From UBA2421 sp002343075 (GTDB taxonomy: Bacteria; Planctomycetota; Phycisphaerae; Tepidisphaerales; Tepidisphaeraceae): a stretch of 57,845 nucleotides of DNA. This document shows positions 10,401-17,850 of this stretch, one piece after another. The translations under genes were made by a program, and so were the position numbers. Every line of letters begins with the position of its first letter. Position 1 is the first letter of the stretch. The stretch is from NCBI GenBank assembly GCA_937982565.1, contig CALJLN010000024.1, positions 1 through 57,845 of the forward strand. Direction: 5' to 3'. The notes under the pieces are model-generated. The model saw only the letters and a list, made by a program, of their open reading frames with translations, had not been told where the DNA came from and made no database searches.

Positions 10401-11642
10401 GCCGCCGTTGAGTACACCAGCGCCGTGACGCTGAGCACCACCACGCGCGTGCGCGCCCGAATCATCGACGGCTCGTCTGCAAGTGCAGAGATCGACGCGA
10501 CATTCCTGAGCGATCAGCCTTTCCCCGTTCGCATCGTCGAACTTCATTACCATCCCGCAAACCATCCCAATGTCGTGGACGATGAAGACCTGGAGTTTTT
10601 TGAACTCCTCAATACAGGAAACCAAGCCGTCAGCCTCGATGGCGTGCGCATCGTTGATTTTGCAAACCCGGGGTATTCCTTCCCAGCCGGGCTGACGCTT
10701 GCACCCGGCGAGCGGATCGTCGTGGCGCGCGATCCGGCGGTCTTCCAGACCGTTTACGGGAACAACATCAACCTCGCGCCCGCGGGCTACGATCCCGCCA
10801 ACCTCTCCAACGGCGGCGAACGCGTGCGGTTGCTCGGGCCTGCTGGCGAGACCATTCAGGATTTCACCTATGACGATGTAGCCCCCTGGCCCACAAGCCC
10901 CGACGGCGGAGGGCCTTCGCTGGAGATTATCGATCCACTCGGCGATCCAGCCGACGCGGCCAACTGGCGCGCCAGCAGTGTCAATGGCGGCACGCCGGGA
11001 ACCGGCGCTGCCGACACAACCTCGCCAACGGTTCTCGAAGCCAGCTTTGATGTTGATCAGAATCGCTTCGTCATCCAATTCAGCGAAGACGTGCTGACAA
11101 GCCTGCAAGCCAGCGACTTAGCCATCGAACCCCTCTCCGGGGGCGCAAGCATCACGCCGGTGAGTGTGACGTTTGATCCCGCGGACTACATGGCCCGGTT
11201 TGCCCTTAGTGCGCCGCTGCATGACGGCAACTACCGCATTCGCATTGCCGCCGGGACGATCACCGATGCTGCGGGCAATGCGCTCGCTGCGTTCGATCAG
11301 ACCGACCCCGATTTCTACGCTCTCGCCGGCGATGCCAATCGCGATCGTCATGTCAACCTTGACGACTTCACCATTCTGGCAGCCAACTTCGGGCAGACTG
11401 GTCGTCTGTTCAGCCACGGTAATTTTAACTACAGCCAGGATGGAGCGGTGAATCTCGACGATTTCACCATTCTTGCGTCGCAATTCGGCACGAATCTCCC
11501 CGCGGCGAGCGACGTGCCCCGGCGGGGGGCCTCACCGCTCCGGCAGTCTCCATTCTCTGCTGAGAAGTTGACGGGCAATCGCCTCGATGAAACATGGTCA
11601 GACGACCTGCTCGGCGACAGCGATGCGCCGATCTACGCCTGA
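7410..11642 (+). CDS. CotH kinase / lamin-tail surface protein, second copy
   Basis: About 1410 residues with the same plan as the upstream gene: LEPR motif (EACEPRRLLSV), lamin-tail domain (QDWIELRNTASS), a galactose-binding-like domain, chitobiase-type domain, CotH-like domain (KFVHLYLNGLYWGLYLLHEK; WHFHEWDQEHAFP), a further chitobiase-type domain, lamin-tail domain, Ig-like domain and two dockerin repeats. The CotH domain is more diverged than in its neighbour and the order of the first modules differs, so this is an old duplication. In contrast, the lamin-tail end (DDVAPWPTSPDGGGPSLEI) is almost identical in both genes, which suggests later exchange between them. The start is uncertain: GTG at 7398 is an in-frame alternative; the ATG at 7410 has GGA at 7400-7402. 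The tail SPFSAEKL...DDLLGDSDAPIYA closely matches that of the CAP-domain gene at 35752. Confidence 0.88.
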   Translation: MKRVERKRARAGRRKLAAQIEACEPRRLLSVVINELVAGNTIGIVDSDGTRQDWIELRNTASSAVDLSGWYLTDDLSDRTKWQFPSTTLPADGYLVVFASDKNRSVAGQELHTNFKLTSAGETVALVMPDGTTIADSFAPFPAVKDDRSFGIAKSDAATVTETLVGATSPLKVISPTSRSAATDDFWRNVGFNDAAWISGVRSVGFDRDGTVSLNGFIGTTLSEAQMPSTSSPRYTAYVRYAFDLAAAAQLTSLTMQVRYDDGFIGYLNGKEFFRTGFQDDDARPSPQWDARANQNRADVDTIVPLTVDMTAYLPLLVDGPNVLAFHAVNSASTTSSSINVRDFLLEPVVTATRASGPASAQFMDRPTPGAENGVGTLGFVGDTHFSVDRGFYDAPFQLAITSNTPGAQIYYTLNGSAPAAGVGSLYSGPITVTTTTTLRAIATKPGHVPSNVDTVTYVFLDDVIQQSDAYVTQPFTFWGHDKEDADLLNNEPDWAVDPDVVNDPVYAASIKNDLKAIPSMSLVMDWNDLFNGNVTPGTNNTQGIYILGKGFERYSHVEYFNATGTDQWHTDAAVEMQGHSSTTRWNSDKMSFELKFKFPYGSTKLEHPIFAGTPDGANAATRFDSLILDAMYNYTWIHANHRQAAVARFVTDQVVADLQNLAGGRAPHGKFVHLYLNGLYWGLYLLHEKPGDGFADAYYGGNKDDYDVIRHNPTPDFTPADGGVTAIDNYTAFINATRQNMASASNYAAVEALLDVDDFIDYMIVHYYAGNNDWAHNNWYASRNRVVPGSKWHFHEWDQEHAFPTDDNAHLGDTIGEDYDSTGKDDPFAPTEIHINLMANPEYKLKFADRAQRLLFNGGLLTPASAAAVFQTRVNEIDRAIVGESARWGDNRVPITITGSQPYARNTPYTRADWVATMNGVLADFFPVRTQITLSQFISRGWMPSLAAPLMNQYGGSVSAGFQLTLTKPVGSPAAAKIYYTLDGSDPRLPGGTIAPAAVEYTSAVTLSTTTRVRARIIDGSSASAEIDATFLSDQPFPVRIVELHYHPANHPNVVDDEDLEFFELLNTGNQAVSLDGVRIVDFANPGYSFPAGLTLAPGERIVVARDPAVFQTVYGNNINLAPAGYDPANLSNGGERVRLLGPAGETIQDFTYDDVAPWPTSPDGGGPSLEIIDPLGDPADAANWRASSVNGGTPGTGAADTTSPTVLEASFDVDQNRFVIQFSEDVLTSLQASDLAIEPLSGGASITPVSVTFDPADYMARFALSAPLHDGNYRIRIAAGTITDAAGNALAAFDQTDPDFYALAGDANRDRHVNLDDFTILAANFGQTGRLFSHGNFNYSQDGAVNLDDFTILASQFGTNLPAASDVPRRGASPLRQSPFSAEKLTGNRLDETWSDDLLGDSDAPIYA

Positions 11643-12026
11643 CCCGCCGGCGCATCGCCCCAAGGCATGCGAGCTTGCTCGACCGGAACGAAATCCGGCT
11701 CGAACACTACCGGTGGGTTTCGCTCTCTTTCTGCATGTCCACGAAAATCTGCGATTAACCACCAGTGAACGCAACTGAAGCGTTAGCCTATGCCGTGGAA
11801 GAGGTGAAGTAGATGCCATCGGAGCAAGATGGTCCGCTGGGTACTGCGGACTCTCCCTGTTGTAAAAGCACTCCCACCGAGCAATGAGACTGCGGCCCTG
11901 CACATCCTCTAATGTGGCGATACTGCAACGAGGCTAAGTTGGCTCCTTCCGGGGTTACGACGGAGGAGATTCTGTCGTGTGCAGTCCCGCGGTTGTCAGA
12001 GGCCGTTCATAACTCTAGCTACCCGT
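11643..12026. other. Intergenic stretch with imperfect hairpin and a repeated element
   Basis: Between a plus-strand and a convergent minus-strand gene. An imperfect hairpin at 11679-11703 (TCGACCGGA pairing with TCCGGCTCGA, one bulge) could be a weak terminator, though no T-run follows. A 39-base element at 11737-11775 recurs in the same orientation at 17416-17454. No gene is seen. Confidence 0.5.
11737..11775 (+). repeat. Intergenic repeat element, copy 1
   Basis: 36 of 39 bases match the copy at 17416-17454, in the same orientation. Looser similarity continues for ~50 bases downstream (GCCGTGG and GCCATCGGAG blocks are shared). Both copies lie downstream of a LEPR/dockerin gene. No inverted ends or transposase is visible. 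Confidence 0.75.
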
Positions 12027-12578
12027 TTAGCGCGGCCAGAGCCAGGCGAAGATCAATCCGGTGATCAGGCCGAACGCGATGCCGTCGATGGCGCACGTGA
12101 GGGTTTGGCGCTTCTTGGTTTGAAACCAGATGTCGTGGGGAATGGATGAAAATGAGTAGGTCAGCACGCCGGCGGTTCCCATCACCTGAAGCACTTGGGC
12201 AAATGTCGCCCCGCGCGCCAGCGCCGCTGAGCCGAGATAAGCCAGCAAGGTGCTCATGATGAGGAAAAAAATGACGGTGCAGATGATGTTTAGTGGCATA
12301 TTGATCGGCCTGAAGACGCGTAGCAGGCCGATCGGGCCTTTCTCCCACTTGGCTTTGCAATCGGCGGCGTTGGCCTGGCCGTGGGTGATCTGGGGGAACA
12401 TGTACGAGCCGGGTGGGATGTTGAGCGAGCGAATCGCGTCAAGGGCCTGATCTTCGTTGGGGAGGGGGTCGGTGTCGCGGTTATGATGCCCGATCACCGT
12501 CCAGGCCAGCGTGCTGGCGATCCAGAGGGCAAAAGTCGTCGCGAGGACGGGCAGCCACAGTTGCAGAAAGAGGTCCAT
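12027..12578 (-). CDS. Conserved hypothetical membrane protein
   Basis: 183 residues from the ATG at 12578, which has GGAG 8-9 bases upstream; an in-frame ATG at 12674 would add 32 charged residues and is less likely. Four hydrophobic segments are visible: near the N-terminus (LPVLATTFALWIASTLAW), in the middle (IICTVIFFLIMSTLLAYLG), around VMGTAGVLTYSF, and at the C-terminus (DGIAFGLITGLIFAWLWP). A soluble loop of ~60 residues lies between the first two. It is divergent from the PEP-CTERM gene, sharing a ~400-bp upstream region. No function is recognised; the start of the protein (MDLFLQLWLPVLATTFALW) is typical of an uncharacterised membrane family. Confidence 0.75.
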   Translation of the reverse strand: MDLFLQLWLPVLATTFALWIASTLAWTVIGHHNRDTDPLPNEDQALDAIRSLNIPPGSYMFPQITHGQANAADCKAKWEKGPIGLLRVFRPINMPLNIICTVIFFLIMSTLLAYLGSAALARGATFAQVLQVMGTAGVLTYSFSSIPHDIWFQTKKRQTLTCAIDGIAFGLITGLIFAWLWPR

Positions 12579-12977
12579 GAGCGTCTCCGGTAGATGTGGA
12601 TGAAGCTTATCGAAGTCGGCATCCAAACGAGAAATTTCGCGGGCGCTGGCGACGGGATCGTCTGAAAGAATCACATCGCTTGCAGCAATACGTTCAAGGG
12701 TGAATGACCTGATTGCCGCGGCGGAGTGGTACGCTGCGCACTTTGGTTCTTAGCTTATCCCTCTGAACTTAGGTGTAAGGTCCTTCGTGGGTGGCTGTCT
12801 CCGCTCGGTCTGCGTCGGTAGTGCACGAGTCAGCAAGTCGGTGAATCTACTGATATGACGTTGCAAGACATTTGCCAGGCCAAAACACATGCGATTACAC
12901 GAGCACTGCTCATCGCCTGCTGATGCAGGTTCGATCCTCGCGCGGATCCTTTCTTGTCATACATTTATGGAGTCATC
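12579..12977. promoter_or_regulatory. Divergent intergenic region
   Basis: 399 bases between two divergent start codons, so it should contain promoters for both. No strong -35/-10 pair stands out, and no gene is seen in it. Confidence 0.4.
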
Positions 12978-13844
12978 ATGCAACGTTTTTCTTTATTGAC
13001 CGGGCACGGCCTTTGCTTCGCCGCCCTCACACTGATCGGTTTTTCTACGTCCACCCTCGCGGCGGACCAGGAATTCAACAGCACCGGCGATCTCGCCTCC
13101 ACCACCGCAACGCGCGACGCCTTTCGCGCAGCAGTCGGCGGTGGAACCACGCCTGGCGCAGCCGGCTTGTTCGGCGGAGTGCGCCGCGAGATCAACTGGG
13201 ACGCCGTGCCTGACGGCTTCTCCTCACCGGCCAATCTTCCGCTGAACTTCTTTAACGCCAACTCCCCGCGGGGCGCGGTGTTCTCGACCACCGGAACCGG
13301 CGTGCGCGTCAGCGCCAAAGCCGGCAACCCCACCGCAACTGGCAAGGACTTTTCGGAAATCGATCCGAGCTACCTGGGCGTGCTCGAAGCGTTCTCACCC
13401 GAACGCCTCTTCACCGCCGTCGGTGCGCGCGACCTGACCGTGAACTTCTTTGTCGCAGGCACCAACACGCCGGCGTTCGTGCGCGGGTTTGGAAGCGTCT
13501 TCTCTGATGTGGATTTGTCGACATCGACGACAATCGAATACTTCGACACCGACGGACAACTCATCACCGCGCAGAATGTCGCCGGTGCCAGCGGCTCGGA
13601 AGGCTTTTCCTTCGCCGGAATGGTCTTCGATACCGAACTGGTTGGCAGTGTCCGACTGATCAACGGCACCCACGCCCTCGGGTCGGGTGTGCTGGATGAT
13701 CCGTTCGGCCCTAGTCCGATTGACCTGGTGGTGATGGACGATTTCCTCTACACCGAGCCCGCCGCCGTTCCCGAACCTGGTGCCGTGGCCTTTGTAGGTG
13801 CTGCTCTGGCTGCGCTGACTGGTCGCCGGCGGCGAAGCCGCTGA
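12978..13844 (+). CDS. PEP-CTERM sorted secreted protein
   Basis: 288 residues from the ATG at 12978 (GGAG 5 bases upstream; an in-frame ATG at 12954 would spoil the signal peptide). The N-terminus is a classical signal peptide (hydrophobic core FAALTLIGFSTSTLA, likely cut after AxA). The mature part is beta-rich without a recognised enzyme domain. The C-terminus is a PEP-CTERM signal: VPEPG, a hydrophobic stretch (AVAFVGAALAALTG) and RRRR. In this system an exosortase cleaves near PEP and anchors or releases the protein; no exosortase is in the window. It has neither the LEPR motif nor a dockerin, so it uses a different route from its neighbours. A strong hairpin follows the stop. Confidence 0.88.
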   Translation: MQRFSLLTGHGLCFAALTLIGFSTSTLAADQEFNSTGDLASTTATRDAFRAAVGGGTTPGAAGLFGGVRREINWDAVPDGFSSPANLPLNFFNANSPRGAVFSTTGTGVRVSAKAGNPTATGKDFSEIDPSYLGVLEAFSPERLFTAVGARDLTVNFFVAGTNTPAFVRGFGSVFSDVDLSTSTTIEYFDTDGQLITAQNVAGASGSEGFSFAGMVFDTELVGSVRLINGTHALGSGVLDDPFGPSPIDLVVMDDFLYTEPAAVPEPGAVAFVGAALAALTGRRRRSR

Positions 13845-13873
13845 GAATGGCGCGCAGCTTAATCCGTCCTATC

Positions 13874-13910
13874 CGAACCACCCCACGGCGAAGCGTCGCG
13901 GGGTGGTTCG
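13874..13910 (+). terminator. Hairpin terminator after PEP-CTERM gene
   Basis: A perfect 11-bp stem (CGAACCACCCC at 13874-13884, GGGGTGGTTCG at 13900-13910) with a 15-base loop, 30 bases after the stop codon. A short T-run (TTTT) follows about 7 bases later. Rho-independent termination is likely. Confidence 0.75.
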
Positions 13911-14089
13911 TTGCGATTTTGGGTCGCCAGAATGCAACTTTCGGCTATTGGGGTCGCCTGAGCCTCGCGGATGCCGTCGCCGGTCCGTGCAAATACGGCT
14001 CAATTCCCAAGATTCGAGAGAAATCCGCTGTGATCGCGGCAATACAGAAAGTGTCTGGCGATCTAGGGACTTCAACAGCGAGCGATTCT

Positions 14090-17000
14090 ATGCGAAAAAT
14101 GCGATCTCCTTCTCAACTGGAGTCACTCGAGCCCCGCCGGCTTCTGAGCGCGGGTGATTTGGATGTGTCTTTCAGCGGTGACGGCATTACCTCGATCGAT
14201 CTGGCGGGTGTCAGTAATGAGTCGGTCAATGCCGCGGTGGTTCTTACCGATGGCAGGGTTGTGCTGGCCGGAAGGGCGACTGTTGGAAGTGAGACAGATT
14301 TTTTCGTCGCCAGATTGCTTGCCAACGGAAGCCTCGACACCTCCTTTGCCGGCGGTGCCGGGTTTGTCGCCATCGATTTTCAGGTGAACGATGAAGCGAT
14401 GGATCTCGCCATCGATTCCTCCAACCGGATTGTGGTGGCGGGAACAAGCTCGTCGGGTGCCGGTAGCAATGCCCGAAAATTTGCCGTGGCGCGCGTGAAC
14501 AGCAATGGCACCCTCGATGGTACCTTCAGCGGTGACGGAAAGACCCTCATCGACTGGGGCATCAACGCCGACGCGCAGGCAGTGGCGATCGATGGCTCGC
14601 TGATCTACGTCGGCGGGTACAAAGACCTGGGCAGCAGCGGGCAGTTTGCGCTGGCACGATTGCTTTCCAACGGAAGCCTTGACACGAGCTACAGCGGCGA
14701 CGGAATGGTTTTCTTCGGCTTCAGCGGCGGGGCCGATTCACGCTGCTACGATATCGCGCCGCTGGGCAGCGGGCGCGTGGTGATGGTCGGGTATGACCAA
14801 TCTGTCGGCAGCTCAACCGGGCGAAACTTCGCCTACGCTGTCCTCGGCGCCAATGCGGTGCTCGATTCGTCATTCAGCGGCGATGGAATCGCCGTAACCG
14901 ATTTTAGCTCCGGTGCAGATGATGAAGCACGGTCGGTTGGCATCGACTACGCCGGACGCATCGTCGTTGCTGGCTTCACCGATGGCACCGGCGGGGACGA
15001 CTTTGCCGCAACGCGCCTCACTGCCACAGGCTCGCTCGACAGCAGCTTCAACGCCGACGGCCGCTTCAGCATTAACCTCGGCGGTGTCGAGCAGGCCGAC
15101 GGTCTGGTGGTTCATCCCGATGGCGATATCACCCTCAGCGGTGGAACCAGCACGGGCGGGTTTCAGGCGGCGCTGGTGCGGGTCTCAGGCAACACCGGCA
15201 ATCTCAGCACCACCTTCGGCGACGGCGGCGATGGAATTCAGTTGGTGAACTTCGGCGCGATTGAAGACGGCTTTGCGCTCGCGCTTGATCCGCGCGATTA
15301 CCGCGCGGTCTTTGCGGGCAACGACGGCGCTGGTCGGCTCGCGGTTGGGCGCATCCATGATCTGAGAGATCTCAATTACAACGGCGCCGCCACCGGCAAG
15401 ATGGTGATGCAGGCAGACGGCAAGATCCTCGTCCTGCGCAGCAACGTGCTGGAACGCCTCCACACCAACGGCAGCCGCGACACCACTTTCGGCATCGCCG
15501 GCGTGGTGACTCTCCCGGCGGGTAACGATTCGTATGCCGATCTGGCCGTCGACAGCCTCGGGCGAATCGTCATCGTCGGCGCGCGAGAAGGAACCGGAGT
15601 GCTTGTCCGCCGGCTGCTGCCCAGCGGCGCAACCGATACGGGCTTCAGCGGCGACGGCGTGACCACCATCGGGTTCGGGGTTGGTACCGACTTCGACCGG
15701 GCCGAGGGAGTTGCGATTGATGCGTCAGACCGAATCGTCATTGTCGGCGAAGACTGGAGCACCGGCGGGATTCTGGCAAACACCGCCGTCGCAAGACTCA
15801 CCACCACCGGCCTGCTCGATACCACTTTTGACGGTGATGGCAAAGCCACCTTCGATTTCAGCCCCATACCCTTCGGCTCAGGCGGCGACCTGGCCAATGC
15901 CGTCCAGATTCAGCAAGACGGCAAGATTGTCATGGTCGGCCAGGTCCAAGTTACTCTAGGGGCCACCTTCGACTGGCTCGTGGCGCGGCTGAACGCCAAT
16001 GGGTCGCGCGACAACACCTTCGGAACGCTCGGCCTGCGCACCGTCAACGCCGGCGGTACCGACGATGAAGCGACCGATCTCGCGATCGACAGCAGCGGGC
16101 GCATTTACGTCGTCGGCCTCACCGATGACCTTCTCACCGCCGATAACGCCACCGCCACCATTATGGCGTTCGACGAGTTTGGCAACTTTGACAATGCCTT
16201 CGCTGGCGATGGCCGGCGAACACTCAACCTCCCCGACTCGGCATTCCTCCACTCCGTCGAGGTTCAGCCGGATGGCAAGCCCGTCGCGGTCGGGCGCGTG
16301 AAGCAAGGCAGCGTGTTTCATAACCTCGTCTATCGATTCACGACCGGCGGATCGGACGACAACACTTTCGCAGGTGACGGGCAATACATCTTCCCGTTGG
16401 TGGGTAGCGGAACGGTTGGAAAAGGCGTCATTGCCGATGGCGGCGCGATCTACTTTGCCGGAGGTGCGGTCAACCGATTGAACGTCCAGCCCGCTGCGGT
16501 TGACGGCGAACTTCTCTTCGAAACCTCGCCCCAGCGCCTGCGCGTCTCGTTTAATGAGGATATCGGCGACTCCCTCGGCGATTTTGACTTCTCGATCCGC
16601 AACGTCACCTCCAACACCCTGCTGCCGACCAGCACCTACGTGCTCCAACCGTTCGTGAGTGGCGCGAATCAGGCGACGATTAACTTCAACGGCATCCTCG
16701 GCGACGGAAACTACGAGGCCACCTTCAGCAGCACCGGCATCCGCAACCGCCAGAACATGACGCTCGGCGGCGACCGGGTGAAGGAGTTCTTCTTCCTCAA
16801 CGGCGACGCCAACCGCGACCGCACCGTAAGCCTCAATGACTTCACCATCCTCGCCGCCAACTTCGGGCAAACGGGTCGCGTGTTCAGTCAGGGCAATTTC
16901 AACTACAGCATTGACGGCGCGGTAAGCCTCGACGATTTCACTATCCTCGCAAGCCAGTTCGGGAAATCGCTCCCCGCAACGGCTGATTTGCCGCGGAGCA

Positions 17001-17128
17001 GCGGCGATGCAATCAATGCGCCGATGGCCGTCAACCCGACACCCACTAGCCCGTTCGCCGTCCCGCAGCACGGCGGTCTGAACGGTGCCGATTCCGACGA
17101 TCGGTTCTTGTCCGAGATGCTCATCTAG
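14090..17128 (+). CDS. Delta-60 repeat surface protein with LEPR-XLL and dockerin, copy 1
   Basis: 1012 residues from ATG 14090. An in-frame ATG at 13847 would add 81 residues that run through the terminator hairpin, so it is rejected. LEPR motif LESLEPRRLLSAG sits at ~9-21. About eleven delta-60 repeats of ~50-60 residues follow, each ending like ARLLSNGSLDTSYSGDG; in other bacteria this module forms beta-propeller-like or solenoid secreted proteins of unknown function. The C-terminal cassette is an Ig-like domain (here GDGNYEATF in place of LPDGNY), two dockerin repeats (VSLNDFTILAANFG and VSLDDFTILASQFG) and a tail. It is a near-equal-length paralog of the next gene. Upstream Shine-Dalgarno sequence is weak. 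Confidence 0.9.
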   Translation: MRKMRSPSQLESLEPRRLLSAGDLDVSFSGDGITSIDLAGVSNESVNAAVVLTDGRVVLAGRATVGSETDFFVARLLANGSLDTSFAGGAGFVAIDFQVNDEAMDLAIDSSNRIVVAGTSSSGAGSNARKFAVARVNSNGTLDGTFSGDGKTLIDWGINADAQAVAIDGSLIYVGGYKDLGSSGQFALARLLSNGSLDTSYSGDGMVFFGFSGGADSRCYDIAPLGSGRVVMVGYDQSVGSSTGRNFAYAVLGANAVLDSSFSGDGIAVTDFSSGADDEARSVGIDYAGRIVVAGFTDGTGGDDFAATRLTATGSLDSSFNADGRFSINLGGVEQADGLVVHPDGDITLSGGTSTGGFQAALVRVSGNTGNLSTTFGDGGDGIQLVNFGAIEDGFALALDPRDYRAVFAGNDGAGRLAVGRIHDLRDLNYNGAATGKMVMQADGKILVLRSNVLERLHTNGSRDTTFGIAGVVTLPAGNDSYADLAVDSLGRIVIVGAREGTGVLVRRLLPSGATDTGFSGDGVTTIGFGVGTDFDRAEGVAIDASDRIVIVGEDWSTGGILANTAVARLTTTGLLDTTFDGDGKATFDFSPIPFGSGGDLANAVQIQQDGKIVMVGQVQVTLGATFDWLVARLNANGSRDNTFGTLGLRTVNAGGTDDEATDLAIDSSGRIYVVGLTDDLLTADNATATIMAFDEFGNFDNAFAGDGRRTLNLPDSAFLHSVEVQPDGKPVAVGRVKQGSVFHNLVYRFTTGGSDDNTFAGDGQYIFPLVGSGTVGKGVIADGGAIYFAGGAVNRLNVQPAAVDGELLFETSPQRLRVSFNEDIGDSLGDFDFSIRNVTSNTLLPTSTYVLQPFVSGANQATINFNGILGDGNYEATFSSTGIRNRQNMTLGGDRVKEFFFLNGDANRDRTVSLNDFTILAANFGQTGRVFSQGNFNYSIDGAVSLDDFTILASQFGKSLPATADLPRSSGDAINAPMAVNPTPTSPFAVPQHGGLNGADSDDRFLSEMLI

Positions 17129-17850
17129 ACCAACGCGGCGAGTCGGCTGCCGCCGGGAAGGCGCTCATCAGAACCCATGCGCAGGGCCGGGCGCGCGAGG
17201 AGCTTGCTGATGAAGATTCACGTGAAGTGTGCAACGCCGCGAAGACAGTGCAGAATCAGATTTGCTCCCGCGACAACGTCGCGAACATGCCGACGGTGTG
17301 CTGCGAGAATCGGCGGTCACTCATCTCCGCGCTCGCGTCAAAGTACACCCGTGACATCGATCGGCGGGCAGACAGGCTTAAGAACCGACAGGTCGATTTC
17401 ACTTGTATTCAGCAGGTCCACGAAAATCTGCGATTAACAACCAGTGAATGCGACCGAGCCCCAAACCGGCGCGATTGTAGATGAAGCCGACGCCGTGGGA
17501 GAGACAGCCGACGCCATCGGAGATCATGTAGCATGCACTGGAGACCGCTTCAACGTCATATAAATCGTGGCAGCCCGCATTCAGGCCGAATCAGACGTCG
17601 TCTCGGTGGCACAAGATGTCGTCTCGGGCGACAAGCTAACGTAGGCGGATGGTCCTCGCCTTCGCGCTGTCAGGGAGTGGCTTGAGCAGAAGTTCGCCGC
17701 TCAGCAAAAGCAGGCACGGTGCCTCCGTGGAGATGGAGCGATTCGGAAGCAGCCGTGGCCCGATTTCGCTATGGCAGAAAATGCTGAGAAATCGCGCCGC
17801 CGCAGGGCAATACAGGTGGAGTCTCGTTTTTTCCTTAAGGAGCACCTGTC
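17129..17850. other. Long intergenic stretch between the delta-60 paralogs
   Basis: 722 bases with no recognisable gene. It holds a perfect short palindrome (CGCGAC-AAC-GTCGCG, 17269-17283), the second copy of the 39-base element (17416-17454), and two tandem 21-bp units sharing GTCGTCTCGG (17593-17634). Confidence 0.55.
17416..17454 (+). repeat. Intergenic repeat element, copy 2
   Basis: Matches 11737-11775 at 36 of 39 bases; the similarity continues loosely to ~17527. Both copies can be read in a frame giving VHENLRLTTSE, and one of the three changes is silent in that frame, but no gene context supports translation. Confidence 0.75.

Noticed and set aside
15956..17071. Minus-strand frame of 371 codons
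   Set aside because: Antisense shadow of the delta-60 gene; no start signal or family match.
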